From Bugulina stolonifera (taxonomy: Eukaryota > Bryozoa > Gymnolaemata > Cheilostomatida > Bugulidae): a stretch of DNA of 64,000 nucleotides. A model generated the notes under the pieces. The model was not told the origin of the DNA and ran no database searches. It saw nothing but the letters and a program-made list of their open reading frames with translations. Every line of letters starts with the position of its first letter. The first letter of the stretch is position 1. The position numbers and the translations under genes were made by a program. This document shows positions 26,001 through 36,600 of this stretch, one piece after another. Location of the stretch: the NCBI GenBank assembly GCA_935421135.1, contig OW285189.1, positions 2,094,179 through 2,158,178 on the forward strand. The letters are read 5' to 3'.

Positions 26001-28070
26001 TAGGATTATGTAATTTCATGCAATTTTACACACAGCATATCAAAGGAAAAAAAAGGGGGTAATGTGAAGGTTACAAATCTTCTATATCTACTTTGGGATA
26101 TGGTGCTGATGACCTACTTTCATTATCCAATCACAGTAGACTATAATATAATATAATATGTTGACAGGACTAACTGCCTGTATGAAGAACGAGTGCTATG
26201 ACCCAGAGACGGATAGTTGGGTGGGCCTGGCAGACACCCCTAAAGAGTTTGGTGAGGTTGGACAAGCAGTGGCTATCATGGACAGAGTTGTCTATATTCT
26301 AGGTAGGTTGTGTCATCAACTGTGAGCAGATGAATACCCATAATGCCATGTAACCCCTGGCAGGCCAATAACAGAGCCTAAAATATTAGGTCTTGCATCA
26401 GACAGGAAAGGGAGATAATTCCTGACAGCCATTAGTAGCAATTTTGGAAAATGACAAGCCTATAGAATGTTATTGCATCAAATATTGTATTACTGAGTCG
26501 ATCTACATTCAGTAGGATCATATTATGGTACATAGCTAAGCCTTGGTTCCACACTACCTAGCTAAGCCTTAGTTCCACACTACCTAGCTAAGCCTTGGTT
26601 CCACACTACCTAGCTAAGCCTTGGTTCCACACTACCTAGCTAAGCCTTAGTTCCACACTACCTAGCTAAGCCTTGGTTCCACACTACCTAGCTAAGCCTT
26701 GGTTCCACACTACCTAGCTAAGCCTTGGTTCCACACTACCTAGCTAAGCCTTGGTTCCACACTACTATGGTGTTACACTGTTAATTGGTGGAATGCAAAG
26801 TTGGAGTTACTTTCCCTTGGGTAACTTTAGGTAACACCTAGAACACAATGAGTATAATAACCACTTACTATTGTATACAAGGTATTTATAGAAAAGTTAA
26901 TTAATTATAGTTAGTTTATAGTATCTATTGATTATTATAAATTATATTACATTAAAGTCAATTTGTCTACAACAGCTTATTTGCATTCACTAATAGCTTC
27001 CACTGCTGTATTGGCCCATTAACTGCTACAATACAATCTACACCAGTATGAATGCATGGCATGGGGCCTAGAAGGGAAATTATATGCATTGATGTATTCA
27101 TAATATATTCATAATATAATTGTGGAATATCAGACAATGCAAAGCCCTACATGGAATAATATGTAATTAGCTATTATAATTGTGGGAAATATACAACATT
27201 ACTAATGGTAAGGACACTACAGTGGACTGTTTAGTACAGATATCTATCTCTTGTTTTTATATATTAGAATAGAAGTGTGTATCCTGTGTGAGTATGATAT
27301 AGCTGGACACAGGAAGAGCTCATTGTCTCCTGTGGACTACTTGCTTCCTCTGTCCCCTCAATCCGTAGTGTTACTACCAACCCCTAGGTTACATTGTGCT
27401 CTGTGTGTGTGTGTGTGTATAACATCAGTATGCTATACATGCTGGCCTTTGCAAAGGTATACAACTCCAAAAAGTATCACTTGTACAATGTGTAGTAAAT
27501 AATTTAATCTAAAGAGTAGCAAGATTTTTACAAGTTCTACATAAAGAAAGACCTATCTTAAATTCTTCATTTACCAACATAGGATTTTATTTTTGCCAGT
27601 TCCCATAATATATATCTGTAACGTATTTATTCTACTTTACTATGAGAACAGTTTTCTTACCTTTTCTTCAAGTTACGCATATTTATTTTACATGAATACA
27701 CATGTAAATAAACATACATGCGTTGCCACCTAACTTACGCCATTGTATCTAGACACTAATGCACTAGGCTATTAGATGTCTATGTAAATGGATATCATGT
27801 ATCGTCTCTGCTTGTATCTTACCTGCAGGTGGTAGTTCCAGCCACAGGTACCTCCACGAGTTCCATCTGGAGTCTGGAGAGTTTGTAGAGGGAGCTTTCT
27901 CAGGGAAGAACCTTGTCCAGATGACCAAGTTGAAGATGTTCTACCCCAAGTTTATCCCTAATGACCTACCTCAACCAAAAGTAGAAGTGGACAGTTGTGG
28001 TGACGAGCTAAAACAGGATGTGGACAGCAGTGGTGACCGGTCAGGGAGCGAAGATGGACAGCAGTTATGA
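14024..28070 (+). CDS. BTB-BACK-Kelch protein (KLHL family), 11 coding exons
   Basis: Exons: 14024-14168, 14612-14835, 15290-15392, 19556-19737, 20309-20463, 20871-21052, 21763-22024, 24126-24261, 25385-25547, 26168-26302, 27829-28070. They total 1929 nt (642 residues plus stop) with all phases consistent. Exons 1-2 encode the BTB domain (KVGKEYFKAHKDVLSSA, VYFSAMFSHDML). Exons 3-6 encode BACK (ILDLADTYSLQ, LLSADYYIDL, LVEWINYD, HLPELISHIKL). Exons 7-11 encode about five Kelch blades (LYCLGGYDTR, LYALGG, YDPETNTWNYIPSLP, IYAMGGYTSG, YDPETDSWVGLADTP, VYILGG). Such proteins usually bridge CUL3 (through BTB-BACK) and a substrate (through the Kelch propeller); that role is inferred from architecture. 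Start at 14024 chosen; 13952 is an in-frame alternative. The acidic C-terminal tail after the propeller is unusual. The exact KLHL orthologue was not determined. Confidence 0.93.
14256..14322. repeat. 14-bp tandem repeat in Kelch-gene intron 1
   Basis: About five copies of a 14-bp unit with core CCTACTAGTAGGGG, itself largely palindromic, shortly after the exon 1 donor. Confidence 0.9.
15400..15559 (+). repeat. Left part of the intron 3 minisatellite (before the LINE)
   Basis: Tandem CTGTAGAGGTA-type 12-bp units grading into the 35-bp unit (ATTACTGTAGATATACTAG) that resumes at 19160 on the far side of the retrotransposon. The array starts within about 10 bases of the exon 3 donor at 15392. 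Confidence 0.85.
15560..15967 (+). CDS. Truncated ORF1 of the non-LTR element
   Basis: The C-terminal part of an ORF1 protein, about 135 residues, with no start codon of its own inside the element. It has the usual late-ORF1 pattern of CR1/L2/Jockey-type elements: LYVKFTRRSMKKLLYS, then KIYIHEHLSKPQLDLYYKTK, then YKFLWTQDLNIYVR. ORF1 proteins bind the element RNA and help form the retrotransposition particle (family knowledge). The 5' truncation is the normal outcome of incomplete reverse transcription. This copy cannot supply full ORF1 by itself. Confidence 0.8.
   Translation, partial: KKEKQGKTIPRLYVKFTRRSMKKLLYSTRTKKGVTHQQLGLGTNSKIYIHEHLSKPQLDLYYKTKDRVKDLGYKFLWTQDLNIYVRHNEKAERILISNIADLEHLQEAQMSVIHQQQPPILRSSRRLNSASNTTT
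16017..18824 (+). CDS. ORF2 of the non-LTR element: endonuclease-reverse transcriptase
   Basis: An uninterrupted 935-residue frame. The N-terminal AP-type endonuclease shows YLNIRSLPKHFDEF, FSETWF, GGGLAIYIR, GDFNLDW (about residue 139), LIDMLFTN and ISDHFAI (about residue 205). The RT domain shows LPNNYRPISLLPILSKVMEK, FGFRSGASTDQ, ALDIRKAFDCVNHDII, TGVPQGSVLGPLLF (about residue 640) and the catalytic LFADDYLLV (about residue 668). The C-terminal region (SRLNFKSHTSKI, LEYCAPLLY) is typical of CR1/L2/Jockey-group ORF2. The protein nicks target DNA and primes reverse transcription there. The ORF1-ORF2 spacing is about 50 bases. All catalytic motifs look intact, so it could be active in trans if expressed. 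Confidence 0.96.
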   Translation: MISIIYLNIRSLPKHFDEFRISPELAINDIICFSETWFNNSHFDNFFQLPGYVLIRKDRGMVSRGGGLAIYIRQNIKFGKIDFEKCGETEILGIEIVMADSRFCLVLVYNPPCATSKLKSNFKKLLEARILSKPTIMVGDFNLDWSCNSSLKESFETLMRLNQYSQLVTEYTRCFKSSRTLIDMLFTNVPSLVHEHQIIKTDISDHFAIKLKASCKRPKPVFSYITKRDFRKFNDQEFFDFAKYVDFHSIEYVNDVNRAAAILESKVENLVDQFAPFKTQRLKQKSNLCWQCPKASKLLKLKEKTFLDFINSGYDRTSTAWENYRIARNKANNAVRDAKKKAMNAVLNDDSLNQWQKIKIFQGKNLQCNNVIHEIDYLGTTSTASSDIAEKLNKYFSSIGAKLNKEAKSMKSSGYETEPKIAIPLNFDKFNFQEISNSEVSKYLNSLKSRKTGGLNQIPAFIYKILEPLILNPLTHVINISLKYNKFPNVWKKALVIPIHKSGKSSLPNNYRPISLLPILSKVMEKIVNHQIRDYLDFNQLIAPRQFGFRSGASTDQILMQLINKIRFMISKPESKFVTLSALDIRKAFDCVNHDIILKKLSVKFNFHQNASSLIQNYLVGREQAMKVNGHISGCQKVTTGVPQGSVLGPLLFIMFINDLMMLGNCYLFADDYLLVTSGQNPAISTGLLEKSIKLASDWYSENCLVLNSAKTDVMTISNTSDIQAPDLKFDNQTFKQSSKIKYLGVILDSRLNFKSHTSKIKQKLYPIVTNFQRNRKFLSPKLAALWYVGLIRANLEYCAPLLYTTTDYVKNEFLKIENRCLKIIDINNSKKSTRRAFNITKLTFRFEYLYMLSFYKLVNHLIPVIDYNLLPVKLTSETRLAKSQGFRLSRENFRFAIAGFGAGRFNVLPNHIKMSQSLQSFKNAIKNHILVLPD
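19160..19577 (+). repeat. 35-bp minisatellite running into Kelch-gene exon 4
   Basis: About 11 copies of a 35-bp unit with core ATTACTGTAGATATACTAG followed by ATGATATGTATACTGT. The final copy contains the exon 4 acceptor (ATTACTGTAG, ending 19555) and the first 19 bases of exon 4. Alignment to BACK domains (YSLQDILDDMYCFI) favours this acceptor over the CTAG nine bases downstream; both keep frame. The array was split by the retrotransposon. Confidence 0.93.
22367..22545 (+). repeat. 42-bp minisatellite in Kelch-gene intron 7
   Basis: Four full copies and a partial fifth, starting at 22367, 22409, 22451, 22493 and 22535. Each holds CCCATGCAATGGG (near-palindromic), GGCTACCTCACT and then a pyrimidine-rich CTTCTTATAG. 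Open frames over it on both strands are artefacts of a period divisible by three. Confidence 0.95.
23090..24113 (+). repeat. 26-bp minisatellite abutting the exon 8 acceptor
   Basis: About 39 copies of a 26-bp unit, TATTGTATTATACTC followed by TTACTCTGTAG, with TGTAG/TATAG the main variant. The last unit merges into TATTATACTCTTGTTTC TATTCTAG, the real acceptor of exon 8 (exon begins 24126). Each unit therefore looks like a weak 3' splice site. It fills about half of intron 7 (22025-24125). Confidence 0.96.
24760..25207. mobile_element. Probable hAT-type non-autonomous element
   Basis: The left end reads CAGAGCTTCCCAACCTTTTT. The right end, reverse-complemented, reads CAGGAATTCCTAACCTGG. The match is imperfect (about 11 of 15 bases). 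CAG-start ends followed by TTCCCAACC are typical of hAT transposons, and the flanks share a similar CTAGG. No transposase frame is present. It lies in Kelch-gene intron 8 (24262-25384). The assignment rests on termini only. Confidence 0.45.
26535..26766. repeat. 26-bp minisatellite in Kelch-gene intron 10
   Basis: About nine copies of a 26-bp unit containing CTAAGCCTTGGTTCCACACT and ACCTAG, nearly identical copy to copy (CTTGG/CTTAG variant). It is about 230 bp past the exon 10 donor and does not overlap a junction. Confidence 0.95.
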
Positions 28071-29552
28071 TTAGCCCAAGGACTTGACAACCTAGATACA
28101 AGATATTAGGCTACACCACCTGTACTATACTAAAGTATATTTTATTTTATTTTATCTTGTATTCAATATAAAGTATATCTGCTCATCATATTATTTGTTT
28201 AATTTCCTGCTATGAGAATTAATACTGGGTGAGATTAGTCAGATTAATGTACTGTGTTATATTAACCACACCTGGATAGCTCTATCCTATCAGTAGGCTA
28301 TAGCTGCTCATCAACATTGTATTTACCACCTGAACTTAGTGTAACTAATAATTTATTTCTAGTCTGTATTTATTTCTCTTTTGCACTGCATCAGCTATAA
28401 AATTATGTTGATATTGTCATGTAATTTATACCACTGGTATTATATTATATTACATGTATATCATATTATATTATATTACACGGCTTTTTCATCTCAGCAA
28501 TAACTTTTTGTTGCTCAATATTGACTATCCGCTAGCTAAAATACTCCATATTTATGTTTTTTGCTTTTTTATAAATTTTTTAGAATTAGATTCCCCCAAT
28601 ATTGCTGGTCTTTTTATAACAATAATGTGCTTCACCCACCCCCCCCCCCCCCCCCCCCCATCTCAACACTTACTTTATTGCTTCTATCTAGTCAAACCTA
28701 ATACAATGTTTAAGAATATAATATAATATATATCTAACTTATATTGTTATAATTTTGAAGTAGGCATAGGCCTATAACCCAATTTCTACAGACATTGCAT
28801 TTCTACAAGCAAACACTATAAAACAAACATCCGACAGTTGTCATCCTGCTGTCTGATGTATTATTCAATATAACACTGGAATAGAATATAAAGCACATGT
28901 AAATAGAGGTGATAGTTTGCATTCTTCTCCTACCATTCAGTTATTGTCCAAGTAGAGAACTATGGGTAGTAAAGTAAAAGTGACTCATACAGCTGTACAC
29001 ATGTATTTGATATTTATGGTCAAACCCAATTTCCGCTATTGTACAGAATTGGCAAGAAATACCAGCCCATGATCTTCCTCCAGTCATGGAGAGGAGAGTT
29101 GGACTACCACCCCTATTAGCAGAAATGCCAAATCTTAGGCAATGTTGAGGACTTTGTATGTTAATTTCTCTTGTTAGATGATTTATTGAATGTTATAATT
29201 ATACACATGATAGTATATTACTATTATATAAAACATGGCCAAGTGTTGGTCCAGTACAAATAATTACTAGAGGAAGATAAAATAGAAATTGAGACTACTA
29301 TAATCGATAAACTAGGAGACTGAGGAAGCTGACCAAATATAAATAAGACAACATGATACAATCTGTATATACAGCACCTTCTCTCTGTCAACATTATAAC
29401 TGTACAGTTTGTAGTAAAATAATTTATACACAGACTAAAAATATATAATATTAACATAGCCTGACGCTAAAAGTGAATGAAAAGTAAATAAAGAGTATAT
29501 ACAAAGAGAGAGTTAAATTACTTCTAATATCATATCTATTTATCACTATTGA
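28071..29552. other. Convergent intergenic region (Kelch / LZTS-like 3' ends)
   Basis: The spacer between two stop codons facing each other; it should hold both 3' UTRs. An AATATAAA-like variant near 28167 could serve the Kelch gene. A run of more than 20 C residues lies near 28634-28659. No additional gene is seen. Confidence 0.6.
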
Positions 29553-30695
29553 CTAACACATGGATTCTGGAGTAGCCTCAAGTTGCGCTTTAAAGTTAGT
29601 TTTCTCTTGTGATTTGAGATGACGATATGGCATTTGTTTTTCCATGGAAATGTTATTATTATGAGGTCTACTTTGAGGCAAGCGTGCTTCCAGTTCACTA
29701 TTTCGGCGGCACATCTGTATATAGTTTGATTGTAATTGTTTTTGATATTGCAGAACCTTCTTCTTTTCTTGCTCCCATAAATCCCTGTCATGGTTAAATT
29801 GGTCTCTTTCTGACTGCAATGCCAAATCTCGGTCAGCTAATAGCTTCTCTAATCTCTGCAATTCTCTATCATTTCCTGCCATTGTCGGTTCTTGTTGTCG
29901 TTCAAACTTTTTGATTAGTCGACATTTTTCATCGAGCTCATTGTTTAAATTCATGTTTTCGGCTTTTATAACAGTCACCAGCTCCTCCAGGGTTTTTATC
30001 TTTGTCTGCTTTTCTTGTTCCTGCTGACGCATCAACTCACAATCGCAAGACAAATCAGCGAGTCGAGTAGAAAGTTCGTCATTTTTCTGGTGTAACGATT
30101 GCAACTGGTCCTGAGTATGGCTACTGCGCTCCTTCTGTGAGAGAAGTTGTTCTCTTTCCATTGAGATTCGCTGATTATCTTGTTGCAGTTTAGTGATTCG
30201 GCTTTGCATTTCCTGTTCAGCTTTGAACGCTCGATCTTGTTGCAATCGTAAACGTCTATGGTACTCAGCTGTCAGCTCCTTCATTTGACTTTCCCAGTTT
30301 AACCGCTTTTCATCGTTCATTTGAAAAATTGACCTCTCATTGGCTTCCATGGTCTGCCTTAATAGTGTTAACTCTTTTTCCTTTTCCTGTATAACTTGCT
30401 CATAATGAGCCGCACCATTGTCTGTCGGTGATGGTGTAACCTGGTAACAGTCAATTGGTTTCTGGTCTCTCGGTTCGTATGAGTCTGGGCGTGTTTCATA
30501 GATATAAGAGTCTCTCATCGTACCGTTGTGACTACAGGAACGACTCTCCTGTGAGACATAACCGTCATCAATATGGGGTTTCTCATAGGTGTAGTTGTCT
30601 GGGCTGTGGCTGCTGTATCCTGTAGAGGAGGTAGAGTGCTTGTTGGGCACTACAGGTTTGAATGCTATCGGTCTCACTACAGCCTTTCCAGCGTT
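29553..30695 (-). CDS. Common 3' coding exon of the LZTS-like gene
   Basis: A single 1143-nt exon of 380 codons plus stop, starting with an in-frame acceptor (TTTTAG at 30696) in phase 0. About 90 N-terminal residues are polar and probably disordered (many Tyr, Ser, Pro). Then heptad-rich sequence runs from about residue 95 to 355, e.g. EKEKELTLLRQTMEAN and ELQRLEKLLADRDLALQSE. A frame over the whole exon is uninterrupted and the codon use is balanced, so this is a certain coding region. Confidence 0.95.
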   Translation of the reverse strand, partial: NAGKAVVRPIAFKPVVPNKHSTSSTGYSSHSPDNYTYEKPHIDDGYVSQESRSCSHNGTMRDSYIYETRPDSYEPRDQKPIDCYQVTPSPTDNGAAHYEQVIQEKEKELTLLRQTMEANERSIFQMNDEKRLNWESQMKELTAEYHRRLRLQQDRAFKAEQEMQSRITKLQQDNQRISMEREQLLSQKERSSHTQDQLQSLHQKNDELSTRLADLSCDCELMRQQEQEKQTKIKTLEELVTVIKAENMNLNNELDEKCRLIKKFERQQEPTMAGNDRELQRLEKLLADRDLALQSERDQFNHDRDLWEQEKKKVLQYQKQLQSNYIQMCRRNSELEARLPQSRPHNNNISMEKQMPYRHLKSQEKTNFKAQLEATPESMC

Positions 30696-33600
30696 CTAAA
30701 ATATAGATATACAGTTTGATTATTCTATATGAACAAGCTGCCACTGATTGTGATCACTGAAAGAGGAAATTACAAAGATAATGAATATTTTGGTGAGAAT
30801 AAACCTAATTGGGTCACATTTGAACTGTCATAATTACAAGATAGGGAAATTGATAAGACCAGATTGGAATACTGCTATTAAATAACTGGAGTTTAATTAA
30901 TCAAGTTGGTGAAAATGTGTAATTCAATAAGCAACTGAGTGCAATATGTTGTAAGATTGCCTGGGGTACTGGTAAACAATGCTAAGTGGTAGTGACAACT
31001 GAAACATCAAGCATCAGTTTTATTTATTCCGGAAAATGAGTGCTGTGTTGTCAAAACGACATATGAAATGTTTTCTAAAAAATAATGTGTTGCACAACAC
31101 GCAGTGCACCTATGAAATTGGTATTGTCCAACCAGCTCTCTAAGCTCATAAATAATGGAGGAAGAAGTTATTTACTATTTGTTCAGTGTACAGCAATTAG
31201 CTCAATAACTAATGGGTTTTAAAGGTATGGCTACAGCTGTCTAAAGAACAAAGACCATGATATTTCTGTCTGTTACGATTCCCACAAGATAATCTTTACA
31301 AATTTTTGAAAAATCATGCACAAATCAGACAAGAGTTCATTAATTTTTCTATCTCAGCAAATTAAGCTTGATGCCAAGTTACTTTAGTTATTGCCATTTC
31401 ATGCATAAACAGCATACATTAGTCATATCACGGAAACAAAGGGTCTTTGCACTAAACAATGGCTCAAAAAATAACATAATATTCTATCGTATTGTACAAG
31501 TGAATAGGGAAAGTAAACTAGGGCGTATGAATAGTAAACAATTTGGGCACCATGTTAGATATTAGAGATGCTTTCATTATTATATGCAAACTTCTGAGCA
31601 ATAACTTGACCAAACCTCTTTGTCTGGTAACAAAAAATAATTTATAACAAGCTATCACTTCTCTGTGTCAAAAATTTGATTAGAAATTTTTCTTTTACTT
31701 TTAAATTTAGTTGTTCCACTTCAAACCATCTGCTAAAGGTTCAAGTGGCCTTTTTATCTGCTTTATCTACTTGGCTATAATTTCTAATTTGTACCACTGG
31801 TCTCAAGTTTGCCCCACTATCAATCACCAGCAGTTCTAAATTGTATATAATGTTATCCTTGTAAGGGTGGTACATGAAAGGCTATCAACACAATGAGCAT
31901 CTGTAACTATGAACTCAGTCTGCACTTAAATTAGAACCAATGAATCTCAATCATTGTGTTGGACAGTGATTAACTCAAGTACTCTCTGATCACTAAAAAA
32001 CCTTTCCCAAGTGAAGTGTTTGCTCAGATTAGCAAAGTTGATAAAAGACAATAATAAAGCAAACAAAGCTCCTTCAACCAGACAAAACTCAGTAGACTTT
32101 TGTAACCATGTCACATAATGGCCTCCTCACAGTGAGACCAGTAGGAGGAGCTGTAACTATGGATGTTTTTAGGCAGGGCAAAAGATAGCAAAATGAGCTG
32201 AGAATAAAGAAATGCTCCCCAAATTGTAATAAATTTTGGTCATCATGTAGAAATAAATTATGTTGAAGAGTAGACTAGTTAGCAATACTCACAAATTCCA
32301 TTTGGTAACTTAAATATCCTTTTCGTTCTGCCAGCTTTTACTTGAAAGTAAAATAGTGCTTCTACTAACACAACTGATTAGAATCAGTCATGGCACTCGA
32401 CTTGGCAGAGTATGATAATCTGTGAGTAATGATTGCCTGTTTATAAAGTCTGACATTTAATTCTAGTCTAATCAATAAAATCAATGAGACATCAAAGGCA
32501 GATAATTAATCTTGTTATACAATATTGGGGAGAAGTCAGTGTGAGATTGATAACAAAGTGATACAGTGTGAGACCTACTACTACTCAGTATCTGTTAGTT
32601 GCTAGTTACATCAGCTGTATTGGTGAGGAAACAAATACAAGTACATGTGGTTGTTCCAGTGTTTGTGTTTGGCTACATCCAGGAAAATTTGAAAGTGTGA
32701 TACTCTTAGCAAAGGTGTACTACTTGGGGGGACATATGTCGGACGCAGTACTGAATCCAAAACTGATTTGGTGTATTGCTGCATATTGCAGCACATGCTG
32801 GTTGGAATACATTCCCCAAAGAACTCCTAGCTAGTAGTTAAAGACATCCTTCAGCAAAGTCTTACAAACAAAAACCATAAAACGTAGAATAACAGGTCAA
32901 CTACTAACTCTCTGCCAGAAATAATATTTGGAATGTGTGATCTTCACAGAATGATTGCTCTTTGATTAGCAAAGTGTAGTGCATAGCCATTAGCCTTCAA
33001 CTTGTAAAAATAATTAGGCTGTTAGAAGCAGCTAATTTCCGATAGATGAATTAACCACAAGATAATTATTTACCTATTTGGTGGTCTGCAAGGTGAGTAC
33101 CAGAGCAATAAGTGGCTACTAGTCACTGTAGGTAACTTGTATAACCAGAGAGAAAAACTAAAAACTAAACCAAAACAGTCGGATTTTTGTAAAATACAAA
33201 CCAAGCAAATTCATGTTTCAATAGGCCTATCAATTTTGTACAATATCACAGTATACTATTCTACTATATAACTATGCCATGTAAAATATATACAAAATCA
33301 GAATGTCTTCAATGTTGAACTTCATTGAAAAGAATAGATAGAGCATAATATGCTAATACTGCTTGTGACTAAATGGCCAAACCTCTCTAACACTGCTCTG
33401 CTGAGAAGTAATCTAAATATATTAAATTACTAACAATATAATATAACATTAGTTAACGAGTAGAAAACACTGACCTGTTGATTGAAAGACGTAAAGTTGA
33501 GTAAGAGCTCTTTACTCTCCATGTTTGCTTATTTGATAAAAAGTCAATACAAAGTTAAACTGCTCCCTTTGATACACCTTACCCTAGGGACTACTGATGT

Positions 33601-36600
33601 ACAACTGATGTTTGGTCTATACAGTCTAATACACTAAGTAGGCCTTCTACAGGCTGGCCACTCCAACTAACCACACACTAAGTGTGAATTAACAGGAGGG
33701 CCTCTATACCAGATGTTTCTTTATCTTCATGTAAACATAAAACTAATGGTTACAGATGCCTCTATCAGCTTATGCTCTATTAGCCTTATATTACACCTAA
33801 GATTATGTTATTGAGGTATAACTATTATCTGATGAAGCAGTTGGGAGTGTTATCTGTTAGAGCAAAGACTAAAATAATACTCTTTTATTGATATATAATA
33901 GCCTTCCAATTAATTACACATCTACCTGCATATTTACCTGCTGATGAAAAGACATTTCACTGGCTTCATAAAATAACACTTCAGAAGTCAATTTGCAAAT
34001 AGTGGCTTGAAGCTACTTTCGAAATATTACTACTACTGGATCCCATAAAATAAAATGCTTCACAGCTGCACATCTAACCATAAAATATGTATGTATGTAT
34101 TGTAGAGTTTATTTATAATGCAATTTTTTATGTGAGTGATTTATCAATATAACATTTCCCAATCCCTCAAATCTCCACACATATATTTAGGTTTGCATTC
34201 AGTTCTTTTGTCTCTATGGCAACCCACATATTTTATTACTTTATCTCAAAAATGTTATGCATATCAGGCCACCATGGTGAAGCCCAACCCGACATCATTG
34301 AGCAATGACTGTAGTCTAGTAGAGTCCAGTATGGTAATTCTAATATCTAAATACTTTAGGTTGACAACAATACTAGAATGCATCCCTTGTATTTGCCAAA
34401 ATCAAATATTAACTTTCATACCAAGAGACCAACTGAAAATCATCAATCAAATATTTGCAAGGTTGTTTGGCCCATTTTCTTTTTGCATAACATGAGGCAG
34501 CAGCCTGAAGTCTAATCAGCTACACTGACATTGCATTACTAGACAGGTGGCAGTCAGTAGCAGCTGGTGACAGTATGTGCTCTGGCAGCCAATGACAGCT
34601 CTGATTGGAGGAGTTGGGACTCCTTGGTGCAGACATTACATAAACCATTGAGTATGAATAAGTGTGAGATAATAACGCAGATCATGTACCTGGTACCACA
34701 CAATTCTATACCTGCTACTAACTTCCTTGGAGATGAAAGTGGAAATACTAACAGAAGAAATCTATCCAGAAAGCCATCAAAATGGATTACCAATGCCTCA
34801 GTGGGTAACCTAGAGATGTTCCAGCACAACAGAAATAAAGAAGTTGCCTTACATCATGCTCAAATAGAGTGTACAGAAGCTACACTCTATTTGTTAGAAC
34901 TACTGAGTGTGCAATTTAGTAGAACAGAGTCAGTATTTAAGCCTCTCACTGTTTCTCAGGGAGGACGTTGGTAGTAGAGGATGTAGCTGATTAATGTGTA
35001 ATTAAAATCATATTTCTGTGTAAGCAGCTTGAAAACCTGCTGCCTGCAGCTACTACATGTACATGTAGATGCATTTGAGCAAATCAAATACATAAGAAAC
35101 TGTGAAAAACCCTCTGAATTAATTCATGACTCTTTTAGAATATTTCTGGAGAGAAAAGTAACTGTCTCCAAACCTCAAGTTCTAAATCAGTTAGTACAGA
35201 TTCCAACCATTACTAACATGCGCACAGATCAATAGTCAGCTATGACTATAACCAGGTCAAACCGACCACAAATATTTTATCCATGCATCACGACAGCAGC
35301 AGCTACTGCCTACATTACTACTCTACAGAGATTCAGACATTGCCTACAGTTACCACAGGATTACATTCATCATATTGTGGTTATATAATGCCCATTCACA
35401 GCTGCTGTGTTGATTAATTGCTTTGTATCTTGTGCTAATTTATGCTTTTGGAATGTCTTGCAATATTGGCAGCTGCTGTCATTTGTAACTAATTAGTGTA
35501 ACTTGTTATAAGATCCCACCCAAGTGTCAGCTATAAGTGGTTGGTAAACCATGACTAATCCACTGTAACCTGACTACTGGGCCTATTATAATAAACGGAT
35601 ATAATAACTAATGGCCCACTGGAGAAGAAGAGGGGAAGAGAAGACAACTCCCTCAATAACTGGAGAAATTACACATAGCCTTGGTTCGTGATAGGCCACC
35701 ACAAGAGAGTAAACACCAACCTAGTTGCACAATCACTAACAAACATCCAAGGCTACCAATCTCTCCACTAATAATATACCCAACAGCCACATCCCATACT
35801 GTAAACAAAATTCATAAATTAAAATTTTCAGGTTCACGAATAGAAGATTACAACTGAACACACAACCAAATAGAAATCAACGAGAACCAAAGCAAACCAT
35901 CGGCTTGTAACCATAATTCTCAATCTTACCGGTCTTAACTCGCTCTTTAGATTCTGCTGTTGGTTATTCCAGCAGTTGGGCAGCACCATGAGGCTGCTAG
36001 CTTTCCTAAGATCATAGCTTTGGAGTTTGAAGGCCTGCTGACGGCCATGACTCTGCGGAATGTGGAAAATGTCGCTGTCATAAAACCAGTCTTCCGATTG
36101 TTGGGACGTCAGATTAGCCACGGATTTGTGGTAGTTTGCTGTCCCCAATCTCCTCATCTTCCCGTTTGAGTCGCTAAGCAGTCGGTGGCTCAGTGGACTG
36201 AGTCTCGATTAGGTAGGTTAGACTTAATCCTTGGAATGTTATTAAATAAAATACTATCTTAAATTCAGTAGCTACTGATAGCGTGATCGTAATCCCATGA
36301 AGATAGTACTCTGTGTGTGACCCTTCCCACTAAATGCTAATTCACATATGCAAGTAATAATTTCACTGCCTGCTCCTACTGTACCTCACATGTTACTGGT
36401 TACGCATGATTCACTGCCATTATACACACATGTGTAAAACCATTGTACTGTATATTTTCTTGAAGCTATATATCTCACATCCCTGTGGTCATAATAAATT
36501 ACCTTAACCACAGGCCCATGCAATTTAAGAACAACATTGTATATAATAATTGATACTACTGTTTGTTCCCAGTCAATCCCAGCTATTGATTGTAGCTAAT

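Noticed and set aside
34567..34974. 135-codon plus-strand gene
   Set aside because: It has no recognisable domain, lies inside a large intron on the opposite strand, and has low-complexity composition typical of chance frames in this DNA.
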